A stretch of 40,276 bases of DNA, taken from an uncultured Megasphaera sp. Lineage in GTDB: Bacteria > Bacillota > Negativicutes > Veillonellales > Megasphaeraceae. The stretch covers positions 1 through 40,276 of the forward strand of contig UQHB01000022.1 in the NCBI GenBank assembly GCA_900540735.1, read 5' to 3'. Within the stretch, counting starts at the first letter, position 1. Each line of letters starts with the position of its first letter. Positions 22,034 through 30,742 of the stretch are shown here, piece after piece. The notes beneath the pieces are model-generated. The model did no database searches. It was not told the DNA's origin and worked only from the letters and a program-made list of their open reading frames with translations. A program made the translations under genes and the position numbers.

Positions 22034-22981
22034 ATGAAAATCGTTTTGTTAGAATCTTTAGGCATTAGCCAAGAATTGCTCGACTCGTACGTTAAGCCAC
22101 TGCAAGAAAAAGGCTATGAATTTGCCGCATACGAACGCAACGATGACCCAGCTGTGCAAATTGAAGAAGCAAAAGACGCAGACATCCTCATCATTGCCAA
22201 TATGCCTTTAAAAACAGAAGTCATCAATGCGTGCCCAAAACTGAAATACATTGATGTTGCTTTCACCGGTGTGGACCACGTTGCCTTGGATGCAGCAAAA
22301 GCAAAAGGCATTAAAGTCAGCAATGCTTCTGGCTACTCGACTGTTGCTGTTGCAGAACTTACGATTGCTATGATGCTCAATCTCTTGCGTTACGTGCCGC
22401 AAGTCGATGCAGCTTGCCGTGCTGGTGGTACAAAAGCAGGCTTCATTGGCAATGAATTAGAAGGCAAAACGGTTGCCCTCATTGGCACAGGTGCCATTGG
22501 CCATCGCGTAGCTGAACTCGTTCATGCTTTTGGGGCAAAAGTCATTGCGTACAACGGTTTCTCCAATAAACCGAATACAGAACTCATTACCTATTTGCCG
22601 TTGAAAGAAATGATGGAACAAGCAGATATTGTCTCCCTCCATTGCCCGGTAACGGATAAATCGAAAGGCCTCATCAATGCAGAAACCCTTTCATATATGA
22701 AACCGACAGCCTTCCTCGTCAATGAAGCGCGCGGTCCTGTCGTCGACTCCCAGGCTCTCGCCGATGCCCTCAATAACGGCAAAATTGCCGGTGCCGGTAT
22801 CGATGTCTTTGAAAACGAACCGCCTCTCGATACGAATCATCCCCTGCTCCACTCGAAGAACACGATTGTTACGCCGCACGTTGCCTTCGCGACGAAAGAA
22901 TCCATGGCAAAACGTGCTGTCATCGTCTTCGATAACATTGATGCCTACATCGCAGGCAATCAGAAAAACGTAATTTTATAA
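22034..22981 (+). CDS. D-isomer-specific 2-hydroxyacid dehydrogenase
   Basis: A 315-aa NAD(P)-dependent dehydrogenase interconverting a 2-oxoacid and a D-2-hydroxyacid. Cofactor loop GTGAIGHRVAEL (about residues 149-160); catalytic Arg in VNEARGPVVD (about 232), Glu in FENEPPLD (about 260) and His in TPHVAFAT (about 280) are all present. Substrate (hydroxypyruvate, glyoxylate, pyruvate or an aryl-pyruvate) cannot be told from sequence. Start has AAGGAGAT upstream; a terminator follows. Confidence 0.92.
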   Translation: MKIVLLESLGISQELLDSYVKPLQEKGYEFAAYERNDDPAVQIEEAKDADILIIANMPLKTEVINACPKLKYIDVAFTGVDHVALDAAKAKGIKVSNASGYSTVAVAELTIAMMLNLLRYVPQVDAACRAGGTKAGFIGNELEGKTVALIGTGAIGHRVAELVHAFGAKVIAYNGFSNKPNTELITYLPLKEMMEQADIVSLHCPVTDKSKGLINAETLSYMKPTAFLVNEARGPVVDSQALADALNNGKIAGAGIDVFENEPPLDTNHPLLHSKNTIVTPHVAFATKESMAKRAVIVFDNIDAYIAGNQKNVIL

Positions 22982-22993
22982 GCATTCCATAGG

Positions 22994-23038
22994 AAAAGAG
23001 CGATACTGTCTCGAAATAGATAGTATAGCTCTTTTTTT
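22994..23038 (+). terminator. Terminator after the dehydrogenase gene
   Basis: AAAAGAGC and ATACT pair with AGTAT and GCTCTTTT across a 14-nt loop, with one mismatch, and run into seven U. Confidence 0.85.
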
Positions 23039-23055
23039 GTCATAGGAGGTGACCT

Positions 23056-24144
23056 ATGGAACGGTTGTATTTTCTGGATAATCTGAAGACTTGCATCGTA
23101 GTGTTGATGGTGGTCTTTCATGCGGCTATGTCGTACATGGCTTATGCGCCGGAATGGTGGTATGTCCTTGATGGCGACAGCTCGCTTGTTGGAACGGTGT
23201 TCGTCTTATGGGCTGATATATTTATTATGCCGGTTATGTTTTTTGTGGCCGGGTATTTTGCGTTGCCATCGTTGGCAAGACATGGCCGAATTGGGTTTTG
23301 GCGTAAGAAAGGCGTACATATTATCCTGCCCTGGCTGGTAGGTGCCCTCGTCTGCGCTCCATATATTGCCTATTTAACTATTGCAAGCAGACCTAATCCA
23401 ATGGATTTCCCGACGTTTTATATACAGTTATTTTGGGGTATTTTTTATCAGCAGGCTCATTATTGGTTTTTAGGCTTTCTCTGTGCACTCTATGGGGTGC
23501 TGTTTCTGGCTATTTGCTGGTGCCCTTCAATATTGCAACGCAGGTGCGAGTGTCAGCCCATATGGAAATCGCTGGTACTTGTCCTCGTAGGTTCTGTTAT
23601 TTCTATGACCGTCGTCAATGTATATATTTCTGATGATGCTTGGATTCACCCCTTCTATATTCTCGTCTTTCAGCCCACACGGGTACTCTTGTACGTATTG
23701 TATTTTGCCCTTGGTGCCTATGCGTGGCGAGGCCAATGGTTTGCAGCCTTCATGCCGTGGCGTACGTGCTGGGGGTGTAGTTTCTTAGTCATGAGTGTCG
23801 TCTATGTTCTCTTTCGCCTTGGCGTGTTTGGTGCGTTTATGCCGCTAGAAACGATAGTGGTTCATGCAGTGTTGCATAATCTCTTTTGTTTGACTGCTGT
23901 CATGGCTTTAGTTGCATGGTTTCAGGCATATGTTGCCTTTGCTTCGCCCCTATGGCGGCAGAGTGCAGCCCTTTCGTATCCTGTGTATTATGTCCATCAA
24001 TTTGCTGTACAGCATTTGGTTTGGCTATTCCGGGATACTGGTTGGCCATTAGGTATAAAATATATAGCTGTTTGCATCTTAGCCTTAGGGATTTCCTGGT
24101 GGTTTAGTAAGATTGTGTTAAAGAAATTACCTTGTTTTTCCTAG
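23056..24144 (+). CDS. Acyltransferase-3 family integral membrane protein
   Basis: A 362-aa protein with about ten hydrophobic helices. It opens MERLYFLDNLKTCIVVLMVVFHA, the usual acyltransferase-3 start with the conserved His after the first helix, and FFVAGYFALPSLARHGRIGFWRKKGVHIILPWLVG matches the second conserved block. Such enzymes move acetyl or succinyl groups onto extracytoplasmic glycans. The target is unknown here. It has a strong GGAGGTGA ribosome binding site and stands alone between two terminators. The protein is rich in Trp, Cys and aromatic residues. Confidence 0.82.
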   Translation: MERLYFLDNLKTCIVVLMVVFHAAMSYMAYAPEWWYVLDGDSSLVGTVFVLWADIFIMPVMFFVAGYFALPSLARHGRIGFWRKKGVHIILPWLVGALVCAPYIAYLTIASRPNPMDFPTFYIQLFWGIFYQQAHYWFLGFLCALYGVLFLAICWCPSILQRRCECQPIWKSLVLVLVGSVISMTVVNVYISDDAWIHPFYILVFQPTRVLLYVLYFALGAYAWRGQWFAAFMPWRTCWGCSFLVMSVVYVLFRLGVFGAFMPLETIVVHAVLHNLFCLTAVMALVAWFQAYVAFASPLWRQSAALSYPVYYVHQFAVQHLVWLFRDTGWPLGIKYIAVCILALGISWWFSKIVLKKLPCFS

Positions 24145-24145
24145 T

Positions 24146-24182
24146 AAAAAAGCTTTGTATACGTATGTATACGAGGCTTTTG
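24146..24182. terminator. Bidirectional terminator between convergent genes
   Basis: A stem of about 15 bp with two G-U pairs and core GTATAC-GTAT-GTATAC is flanked by A and T runs, so it can serve both the acyltransferase gene and the LacI-type regulator gene. Confidence 0.8.
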
Positions 24183-24185
24183 TCG

Positions 24186-25157
24186 TTATGGTGCAGGAAA
24201 ACTATCCCGGTATATCCAAGTGGCTTTAAATTCTGTACGAATGGGCACGGCAGCCTGTTTTTGCTGTAATTGTAAGAGGAGTTGCGTCGCTGCTGTTTGG
24301 CATTGGGCGCGTACTTGTGTATCGAGACTAGTAATCTGAGCGTACTCCGTGAGCGGTGAATCTACGAGGCTAATGACCGGAATAGGCAGTGATAACGCTT
24401 GTAAGGCTTGCTGTGCCGAGATGGCTAGCGTATCTGTTGCCGTAATGATGGCATCTATAGCGGCTTTGCTTTGCTGGATTTTTTGCAGTGCCTGTTGAAT
24501 GTGTCCTGGTGTGTGCGCTGATACGCGCATGAGTTGCTTCGGAGATTTGCTTATACGGCGAAATAAGGCAAGATATGCTTCCTCTTCGTATGATGAGCCC
24601 TGATAGAGATATAACGGCCGTTTAAGGCCTGTTTTGGCGAGTTTTTTACATACATTTGTGATGGCTGCGTCTGTTGTGCTTGTAATCGTGTGCAGCGAGG
24701 GAATTAGTGTCATCCCGTGGAGAGCCATTATGGGGATACGCTGCGCTCCTTCTGTTAGGACTTGGCAAAACTCGTCTGTTTTGGCCGGTAAACTGACGAG
24801 GACTAAGGCATCGATGTGCTTCTCTAATAGTCTTTGTAGTGCCTCTTCGCCTCCTGCTTCGGGCAATGTTGCTACAAGCAGACTATATCCTTCTTGCTGA
24901 AAGGCTGCCGACAAGAGAGCTACGGCTTGATGCTGTTCGTATTGCATCAAGTCTGTTACGACGACACCGATGAGCTTCATCGAATCGAGTCCAATACCTC
25001 TGGCAAAGGGATTAGGGTTATATTTCATTTCCGCCATTTTCGCACGGACCTTCTCCTTCGTCTTGGCACTGACTAAGGAGCTATTATTTAACACGCGCGA
25101 TACGGTTGCAATCGACACATTGCAAGCACTAGCAATGTCATAAATTGTTACACTCAC
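24186..25157 (-). CDS. LacI-family transcriptional regulator
   Basis: A 323-aa repressor. N-terminal helix-turn-helix and hinge: VTIYDIASACNVSIATVSRVLNNSSLVSAKTKEKVRAKMAEMKYNPNPFARGI (residues 3-55). A periplasmic-binding-like sensor domain follows (IGVVVTDLMQ onward). GTG start at 25157. It is divergent from the AEC transporter gene, and two dyads lie between them, so it probably controls that transporter and itself. The ligand is unknown. Confidence 0.9.
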   Translation of the reverse strand: MSVTIYDIASACNVSIATVSRVLNNSSLVSAKTKEKVRAKMAEMKYNPNPFARGIGLDSMKLIGVVVTDLMQYEQHQAVALLSAAFQQEGYSLLVATLPEAGGEEALQRLLEKHIDALVLVSLPAKTDEFCQVLTEGAQRIPIMALHGMTLIPSLHTITSTTDAAITNVCKKLAKTGLKRPLYLYQGSSYEEEAYLALFRRISKSPKQLMRVSAHTPGHIQQALQKIQQSKAAIDAIITATDTLAISAQQALQALSLPIPVISLVDSPLTEYAQITSLDTQVRAQCQTAATQLLLQLQQKQAAVPIRTEFKATWIYRDSFPAP

Positions 25158-25190
25158 TATTCTTCACCGCCTCATAATGATGTAAACAGT

Positions 25191-25207
25191 ATATCATAAA
25201 ATGATAT
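25191..25207. promoter_or_regulatory. Operator-like dyad overlapping the regulator's -10
   Basis: ATATCAT-AAA-ATGATAT is a perfect 7-bp inverted repeat. On the minus strand it overlaps the TATACT box used by the LacI-type gene, which fits autorepression. Confidence 0.5.
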
Positions 25208-25223
25208 AAAATAGGAATAATAA

Positions 25224-25239
25224 ATGTAAGCATTTACAT
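25224..25239. promoter_or_regulatory. Operator-like dyad between the LacI-type regulator and the AEC transporter
   Basis: ATGTAAGCATTTACAT is a 6-bp-arm inverted repeat (ATGTAA/TTACAT) with a GCAT centre, similar in size and symmetry to LacI-family operators. It lies about 67 bp upstream of the transporter start. Confidence 0.5.
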
Positions 25240-25305
25240 AAAATACAAAAGGCATTTTTTATGGTATCATACAAGAGATAAAATCTGGTATGAAGGAGAG
25301 ATAGG

Positions 25306-26232
25306 ATGAATTCCTTTGAGGTTATTTCTAGTCAGCTCATTCAGTTTGTCGTCATGTTGGCGTGCGGGTATTTAGCGGCTCGGCGAGGCATCATACCGCG
25401 GCCTTTTTTAGATGGTTTAGCTAAATTAATTATGGCCGTGTTGATTCCCCTCTTGATTTTTGCCAATGCCATGCACGGGACGACGTGGGACATGATGATT
25501 GAGAGTTCTGTAATTATGGTTTTAATGGCCTGTATGTACGTCGGCCTCATTGCCGTGCAGGCTGTCGTAGCGCGGCTCTTAGGGCTTACGGGAAATCATA
25601 GCCGCATGTATCAGGCGACGACGATTTTTGGCAATGCCGGTTTTATTGGCATTCCTATTTTATTAGCTGCTTTTCCGAGTCACGGCGGTATTTACGTAAC
25701 GCTCATGAGTATTGTGGACCAATGTTTCTTATGGACCTATGGCTTGTATTTGACGACGCCGAGTGGCAGTGGACAGAGTTTTTCGTGGAAATATTTTATT
25801 AATCCGGCCTTGATTGCGGTCGTGCTCTCGATTGTCCTCATTGCTGCCGGGATTACCTTGCCGGGACCGTTAGAACAGTCTCTCTTGACGATTGGCCACG
25901 CAGCTACACCGCTGGCACTCATTTATTTAGGAGCCTTGCTTTATTATTCTGACTGGAGTGTCGCGGCGAAGACGAAAGAAGTATACGTCGGCATGGTGGT
26001 CAAACTCTTATGTTATCCTTTGGCCTTTTTCTATGTTGCTAAGGCTCTTTGCTCCGACCTCGATGCAGTTCGGGCGATTACACTCCTGGCAAGTTTGCCG
26101 ACCATGGCGGTTATTGCCATGTTTGCGGCAGCAAAACACAACGACGGCGACTTCGCATTAGGTGTCGTCCTCATTATGACCGTCGTCAGCATGGCGACGC
26201 TGACGGTTGTGACGTACGTCATTTATCCGTAA
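25306..26232 (+). CDS. Auxin efflux carrier (AEC) family transporter
   Basis: A 308-aa protein with about ten hydrophobic helices in two halves of five, opening with QLIQFVVMLACGYLAARRGIIPRPFLDGLAKLIMAVLIPLLIFANAM and containing TTIFGNAGFIGIPI, both typical of AEC carriers. Bacterial members often carry malate, malonate or other organic anions. AAGGAGAG precedes the ATG. Probably under the divergent LacI-type repressor. Its 3' end overlaps the convergent sigma-54 activator gene by 14 bp. Confidence 0.88.
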   Translation: MNSFEVISSQLIQFVVMLACGYLAARRGIIPRPFLDGLAKLIMAVLIPLLIFANAMHGTTWDMMIESSVIMVLMACMYVGLIAVQAVVARLLGLTGNHSRMYQATTIFGNAGFIGIPILLAAFPSHGGIYVTLMSIVDQCFLWTYGLYLTTPSGSGQSFSWKYFINPALIAVVLSIVLIAAGITLPGPLEQSLLTIGHAATPLALIYLGALLYYSDWSVAAKTKEVYVGMVVKLLCYPLAFFYVAKALCSDLDAVRAITLLASLPTMAVIAMFAAAKHNDGDFALGVVLIMTVVSMATLTVVTYVIYP

Positions 26233-28108
26233 GGCTCCGTGTTTTATTGAAAATCGTTTGTCTCGTTACACCTAGAATAGACGCGACTTCATTGCGTGTA
26301 TACCCTTGATTTAATAAAGTTTCAATCATGAGTTCATCGACTTTTTGATGTAACTGCTTTCTATCAATGTGTAGTGTCGACGGATCTACAAAAGAGGCCT
26401 CCCTATGCTGGCCTTGGTCAAATAAATAGGAATAAGTCGTATCGTGCTGTTCTCCAAAAATATGATAACGCATTGCGACACTTGCAAGCTCTCGAATATT
26501 GCCCCACCAGTGGTGCTGTTCGAGGGCTTTTTTTAGTGCTTCTGAAAGGTGCGGTTTCGTACTGGATACGTTTTCGTAGAATAAGGAGAATAAATAGACA
26601 ATATCGTCAGGTCGTTCGTTGAGGGATGGCAAATTGAGGGTCAATGTATTGAGGCGGAAAAAGAGGTCGCGTCGGAAGCGGCTTGATTGGACGGCTTCTA
26701 AAATATCAGCGTTACTTGCTGAAATAATGCGAATATCCAAGGGAATAACCGAGTCCGAACCAATGCGCATGATTTCTTTTGCTTCTAAGACGCGGAGCAA
26801 TTTGGATTGAATATTAGGAGTCATACTGTTGATTTCGTCGAGAAAAATCGTGCCGTTGTGAGCTAGTTCAAAGTACCCTGCTTTCCCTTCTTTTCGCGCC
26901 CCTGTAAAGGAGCCGCCAACGTAGCCAAAGAGTTCGCTTTCTAAGAGTTCCGGCGGTAAGGCCGCGCAGTTGACGACCACAAAGGGGCCGCTGCGACGAG
27001 GGCTGGCGTTGTGAATACTTTGGGCGAAAAGCTCTTTCCCTGTGCCGCTTTCGCCTTGAATGAGGACGGGCGCGTTATACGCAGCAATCGTCTTGGCTGT
27101 GGCAATGACCGCTTGCATGCGTTCGTTTTGGGTCTTAATATCGGCAAAATGGTGCGTCGCCGTCAGGCCGGTTTTAGCCAGCTTATAGCGAATGTTTTTT
27201 TCTAACCGTTGTAACTCTGTTACATCGCGCAAAGTCAAAATGTAATGTTTCGTCTTATCTAAGCGAAAGGGCGACGCATGGGCGACGAGTGTGTACGGCG
27301 GTACGGTCAGAATTTTTTCAGTTCCTTCAAGGAGCCGTTCAATATCTTTAGCTGGGAGAATATCGCGGATATTCCGGGCTGTATGGGCTACGCGCAAAAA
27401 GCGGCGCGCCTGTGTATTGATGTGGGAAATGTCTCCTTTAATATCGTATAAGATAATGCCTTCGTCGACGTGGGACAAGATGGATTGTAAGAGGCTTAAC
27501 TGTTTCTTATCTTTTGTTTGAAAGGTAATGAGCTCGTGAGCGTATTGATAAACCGACAAGATCGTCGATTCACTGGGGCGAATGGGATAGACTGGCATCC
27601 CTAAATGAGGTGCTACTTGCGGCAGCAACGTACAGCCTACAATAGCCGTATGCGGTGTTGCCGGGATGGCATCGAGGATTTCTAAGAGCTTGTAGTGTGT
27701 ATCGTCAATGCTGTAGGGTGGATAGCGGACGAGCTTGGCCTGAATATCAGGGGGGCAGGCGTTGCTGTTAAACATAAAATGCTTATTTAAGAGCAAATGG
27801 ATTTTGTCGTATTTCCCGGCAATTTGCCGCAGCGTATAGAGGGCATCGTTGGTCGAACTATACAGGCAAAGAATGGGCACATCATCGATAGCTGCCGATA
27901 AAATCTGGTGAGAGCCGCTATTGGTAATGAGTACTTCTGCACCTTGGCGAATGAGTTCCCGTGCTTGATGCACCAAATTGGGAAAGTCAATAATGATGAT
28001 TGGCGGCGTACTGCCTTGATGAGGGAAACTATCGCGGTACGTCCACAACGTATGTTCAATAGCCGTTTTCATCGGTTCGTCGGCGACGAGAAAGGCAATG
28101 TTATTCAT
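26219..28108 (-). CDS. PrpR-like sigma-54-dependent transcriptional activator
   Basis: A 630-aa enhancer-binding protein. Domains: PrpR-type sensory N-terminus (about 1-190; IAFLVADEPMKTAIE, GAEVLITNSGSHQIL), a PAS domain (about 205-310), the AAA+ core (about 325-555) with GESGTGKE (about 354), the sigma-54 contact loop GSFTGA (about 399; the usual form is GAFTGA) and GTIFLDEIN, then a Fis-type helix-turn-helix (RNEVASILGVTRQTIFNKTR). The ATG at 28108 has GAGGAGG upstream; a 16-residue extension lacks a binding site. It is divergent from a -24/-12 promoter in front of iorA, its likely target. The sensed compound is unknown. Confidence 0.93.
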   Translation of the reverse strand: MNNIAFLVADEPMKTAIEHTLWTYRDSFPHQGSTPPIIIIDFPNLVHQARELIRQGAEVLITNSGSHQILSAAIDDVPILCLYSSTNDALYTLRQIAGKYDKIHLLLNKHFMFNSNACPPDIQAKLVRYPPYSIDDTHYKLLEILDAIPATPHTAIVGCTLLPQVAPHLGMPVYPIRPSESTILSVYQYAHELITFQTKDKKQLSLLQSILSHVDEGIILYDIKGDISHINTQARRFLRVAHTARNIRDILPAKDIERLLEGTEKILTVPPYTLVAHASPFRLDKTKHYILTLRDVTELQRLEKNIRYKLAKTGLTATHHFADIKTQNERMQAVIATAKTIAAYNAPVLIQGESGTGKELFAQSIHNASPRRSGPFVVVNCAALPPELLESELFGYVGGSFTGARKEGKAGYFELAHNGTIFLDEINSMTPNIQSKLLRVLEAKEIMRIGSDSVIPLDIRIISASNADILEAVQSSRFRRDLFFRLNTLTLNLPSLNERPDDIVYLFSLFYENVSSTKPHLSEALKKALEQHHWWGNIRELASVAMRYHIFGEQHDTTYSYLFDQGQHREASFVDPSTLHIDRKQLHQKVDELMIETLLNQGYTRNEVASILGVTRQTIFNKTRSLTDK

Positions 28109-28256
28109 GAGCAATCCTCCTCTACAAGTCGTATATAGTTCTAGTATACGGAACAAGAAAGCTATCTGTAAAGTAAAGTTAAATTAATTTTACATAAATG
28201 AAAGAGATTTTTCTCATGAAATTTATGCAATGGCTTAAAAGCTGTCTTTGGTAGGT

Positions 28257-28273
28257 TGGCACGATAGTTGCAT
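28257..28273 (+). promoter_or_regulatory. Sigma-54 (-24/-12) promoter of the iorAB operon
   Basis: TGGCACGATAGTTGCAT matches the sigma-54 consensus TGGCAC-N5-TTGCW with GG and GC 12 bp apart. It lies about 50 bp before iorA. Upstream, CATAAAT (28193-28199) and ATTTATG (28221-28227) form an inverted repeat, and GAGATTTTTCTC (28205-28216) a second dyad; either may be the activator binding site. Confidence 0.93.
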
Positions 28274-28322
28274 ATAAGATAGTGAAGGATGTAGAACGGA
28301 TTATGTATAGGAGGTACGATGT

Positions 28323-30101
28323 ATGAAAAAGTTATGGACTGGCAATGAAGCCGTAGCACGCGGCTTATACGAAGCAGGTGTGCGGTTTGCGTCGGCATAT
28401 CCTGGCACACCGAGTACGGAAATTTTGGAAAATGTAGCTAATTATAAAGAAATTGACGCTGAATGGGCACCGAATGAGAAAGTGGCTATGGAAGCGGCTA
28501 TTGGTGCGTCTATTGCGGGCGTGCGCTCTTTTGCAGCCATGAAAATGGTCGGTGTCAACGTGGCGGCTGACCCTTTATATACGTTCTCCTATTTAGGGAT
28601 TAACGGCGGTTTTCTCTTCGTCTCTGCTGATGACCCAGGCATGCATTCGTCACAGAATGAACAAGACAATCGCAACTACGCTAAAGCTATGAAAATCGCC
28701 ATGTTTGAGCCGTCTGATTCGCAAGAATGTTTAGATATGGTGAAAGAAGCTTACAAGGTCAGCGAAGAATATGCTGTGCCCATTATGCTGCGTATGACCA
28801 CGCGCGTTTGTCACTCCAAGAGCCTCGTCGTCGATGACGAACGGCAAGATATTCCTCATGTGCCGTATGTGAAACAACGCGATAAAATGGACGCTATTCC
28901 AGCTATTTCTAAACAGCGCCGCTACGTCGTGGAAGAACGAGAACAACGACTGAAAGCATACGCTGAAATTTGCCCTTTTAATACGGAAGAAATGCACGAT
29001 ACGAAAATCGGTATCATCGCAGCTGGCGCGGCCTATATGTACGCCAAAGAAGCCTTAGGTGACAATGCTTCGTATTTAAAATTAGGCTTTACATATCCCT
29101 TGCCAATGCAGAAAATCCGTGATTTTGCTGCGAAAGTGGATACTCTTTACGTGGTCGAAGAGCTGGATCCCTTTATGGAAGAAGCCATTAAAGCCGCTGG
29201 TATTCCCTGTCACGGTAAAGATGTCATTCCTGGTATTGACGAACTCAACCCCAATATCGTCGCCAAAGGCATCCTTGGTGAAGCGAAACATGGCGTGACT
29301 GTACCGGACTCTCTCTTTGTCCCACGTCCGCCTGCCTTATGTGCTGGTTGCCCACACCGCGGTTTCTTCTATGAATTAGCGAAAAAGAAAAATACCGTCA
29401 TGGTCGGCGATATTGGCTGTTATGCTCTTGGTGGTGCTGCGCCGCTCAATGCCAAAGACATGGCCATCTGCATGGGCAGTGCCTTTGCGGTCGGTCACGG
29501 CTTATGCCACGGCTTTACACAGAGCGGTCAGGATAAACGGGTTGTAGCCGTCATGGGGGACTCGACGTTCTTCCATACGGGCATTAATTCTCTCATGGAA
29601 GTGTCTTATAATCGGTCCAATACGATTTGCGTCATCCTCGACAATCGCATTACGGGCATGACCGGTCATCAAGAAAATCCTGGAAGCGGTTACAAACTAA
29701 ATGGCGATATGACGACGACAATTGACATTGAAACAGTCGTCAGAGCTGTGGGCATCAAACACGTACGGACTGTTAATCCTTTGCAATTAACAGAAATGAA
29801 AGGTGCCATAGATTGGGCCTTTGAGATTACTGACGAGCCTGTCGTGATTATTACGAAATGGCCTTGTGTACTAAAGAAATTCTCGGCAGAAGATAAAAAA
29901 GAATTTAACCTCGATAAAACACCGTGCAAAGTAGTCCATGATAAATGCATTGGTTGTAAAAAATGCATGACAACAGGCTGCCCGGCACTGCGCTTTGATA
30001 AAGCAGCGAAAAAATCGGGTATTTCGAAAGCAGACTGCGTCGGTTGTACAGTTTGCATGCAAGTATGCCCAGTAGATGCGATTGAAAGAATGGAGGCGTA
30101 A
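28323..30101 (+). CDS. iorA: Indolepyruvate:ferredoxin oxidoreductase, alpha subunit
   Basis: Thiamine-diphosphate enzyme that decarboxylates aryl-pyruvates (indolepyruvate, phenylpyruvate, hydroxyphenylpyruvate) to aryl-acetyl-CoA and reduces ferredoxin. 592 aa, normal size. N-terminal GNEAVARGLYEAGVRFASAYPGTPSTEI; TPP site GDIGCYALGG and MGDSTFFHTGINSLMEVSYN; C-terminal ferredoxin part with CIGCKKCMTTGCP and CVGCTVCMQVCP for two 4Fe-4S clusters. The start has AGGAGG upstream. Beta subunit follows 3 bp later. Confidence 0.96.
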   Translation: MKKLWTGNEAVARGLYEAGVRFASAYPGTPSTEILENVANYKEIDAEWAPNEKVAMEAAIGASIAGVRSFAAMKMVGVNVAADPLYTFSYLGINGGFLFVSADDPGMHSSQNEQDNRNYAKAMKIAMFEPSDSQECLDMVKEAYKVSEEYAVPIMLRMTTRVCHSKSLVVDDERQDIPHVPYVKQRDKMDAIPAISKQRRYVVEEREQRLKAYAEICPFNTEEMHDTKIGIIAAGAAYMYAKEALGDNASYLKLGFTYPLPMQKIRDFAAKVDTLYVVEELDPFMEEAIKAAGIPCHGKDVIPGIDELNPNIVAKGILGEAKHGVTVPDSLFVPRPPALCAGCPHRGFFYELAKKKNTVMVGDIGCYALGGAAPLNAKDMAICMGSAFAVGHGLCHGFTQSGQDKRVVAVMGDSTFFHTGINSLMEVSYNRSNTICVILDNRITGMTGHQENPGSGYKLNGDMTTTIDIETVVRAVGIKHVRTVNPLQLTEMKGAIDWAFEITDEPVVIITKWPCVLKKFSAEDKKEFNLDKTPCKVVHDKCIGCKKCMTTGCPALRFDKAAKKSGISKADCVGCTVCMQVCPVDAIERMEA

Positions 30102-30104
30102 ATC

Positions 30105-30683
30105 ATGACGGACGTAAAGAGCGTATTATTTGTCGGCGTTGGCGGACAAGGAACGATATTAGCGAGCAAGATTTTGACTATGGGACTGATTGAACATGGC
30201 TATGACGTCAAAATGTCAGAAGTTCACGGCATGAGCCAGCGCGGCGGCAGTGTCAGCACGCAAGTGCGCTTTGGCGAAAAAGTCTATTCGCCCATTATTG
30301 GTGAAGGTACAGCAGACATTCTCGTGTCTTTTGAAGAAATGGAAGCGGCCCGATACGCGCAATTCCTCAAACCAGACGGCAAAATCGTCGTCAATACCTG
30401 CCGTATTCCGTCTATGCCCATTCTCTCTGGTGCGTGCGAATATCCCGAAGGCGGTATTGAGGCCTTAAAAGAACACGTCCCTGTCTTGACTGTCGATGCA
30501 ACACAGATTGCGACGGACTTAGGCAACCCGAAGAGTGCGAACGTCGTCCTCTTAGGTGCCCTCATTGGTGCGATGGAGCTCAATGACATCGACTGGAAGA
30601 GCATCGTCGCCAAGACGGTCAAACCAGCCTTTGTGGATATGAATTTAAAAGCCTTTGATGCAGGAATCGCAGCCGTATTATAA
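30105..30683 (+). CDS. iorB: Indolepyruvate:ferredoxin oxidoreductase, beta subunit
   Basis: The 192-aa gamma-type domain of 2-oxoacid:ferredoxin oxidoreductases. Typical features: VGVGGQGTILASKIL near the N-terminus, SEVHGMSQRGGSVSTQVRFG, and NVVLLGALIGA. It is cotranscribed and tightly spaced with iorA, which supplies the cofactor-binding parts. Confidence 0.95.
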   Translation: MTDVKSVLFVGVGGQGTILASKILTMGLIEHGYDVKMSEVHGMSQRGGSVSTQVRFGEKVYSPIIGEGTADILVSFEEMEAARYAQFLKPDGKIVVNTCRIPSMPILSGACEYPEGGIEALKEHVPVLTVDATQIATDLGNPKSANVVLLGALIGAMELNDIDWKSIVAKTVKPAFVDMNLKAFDAGIAAVL

Positions 30684-30742
30684 GGAAATATAGGGAATCT
30701 TAGGTACAAGGGGGAATTACAGGGATGTAAGGAGGAATATAC

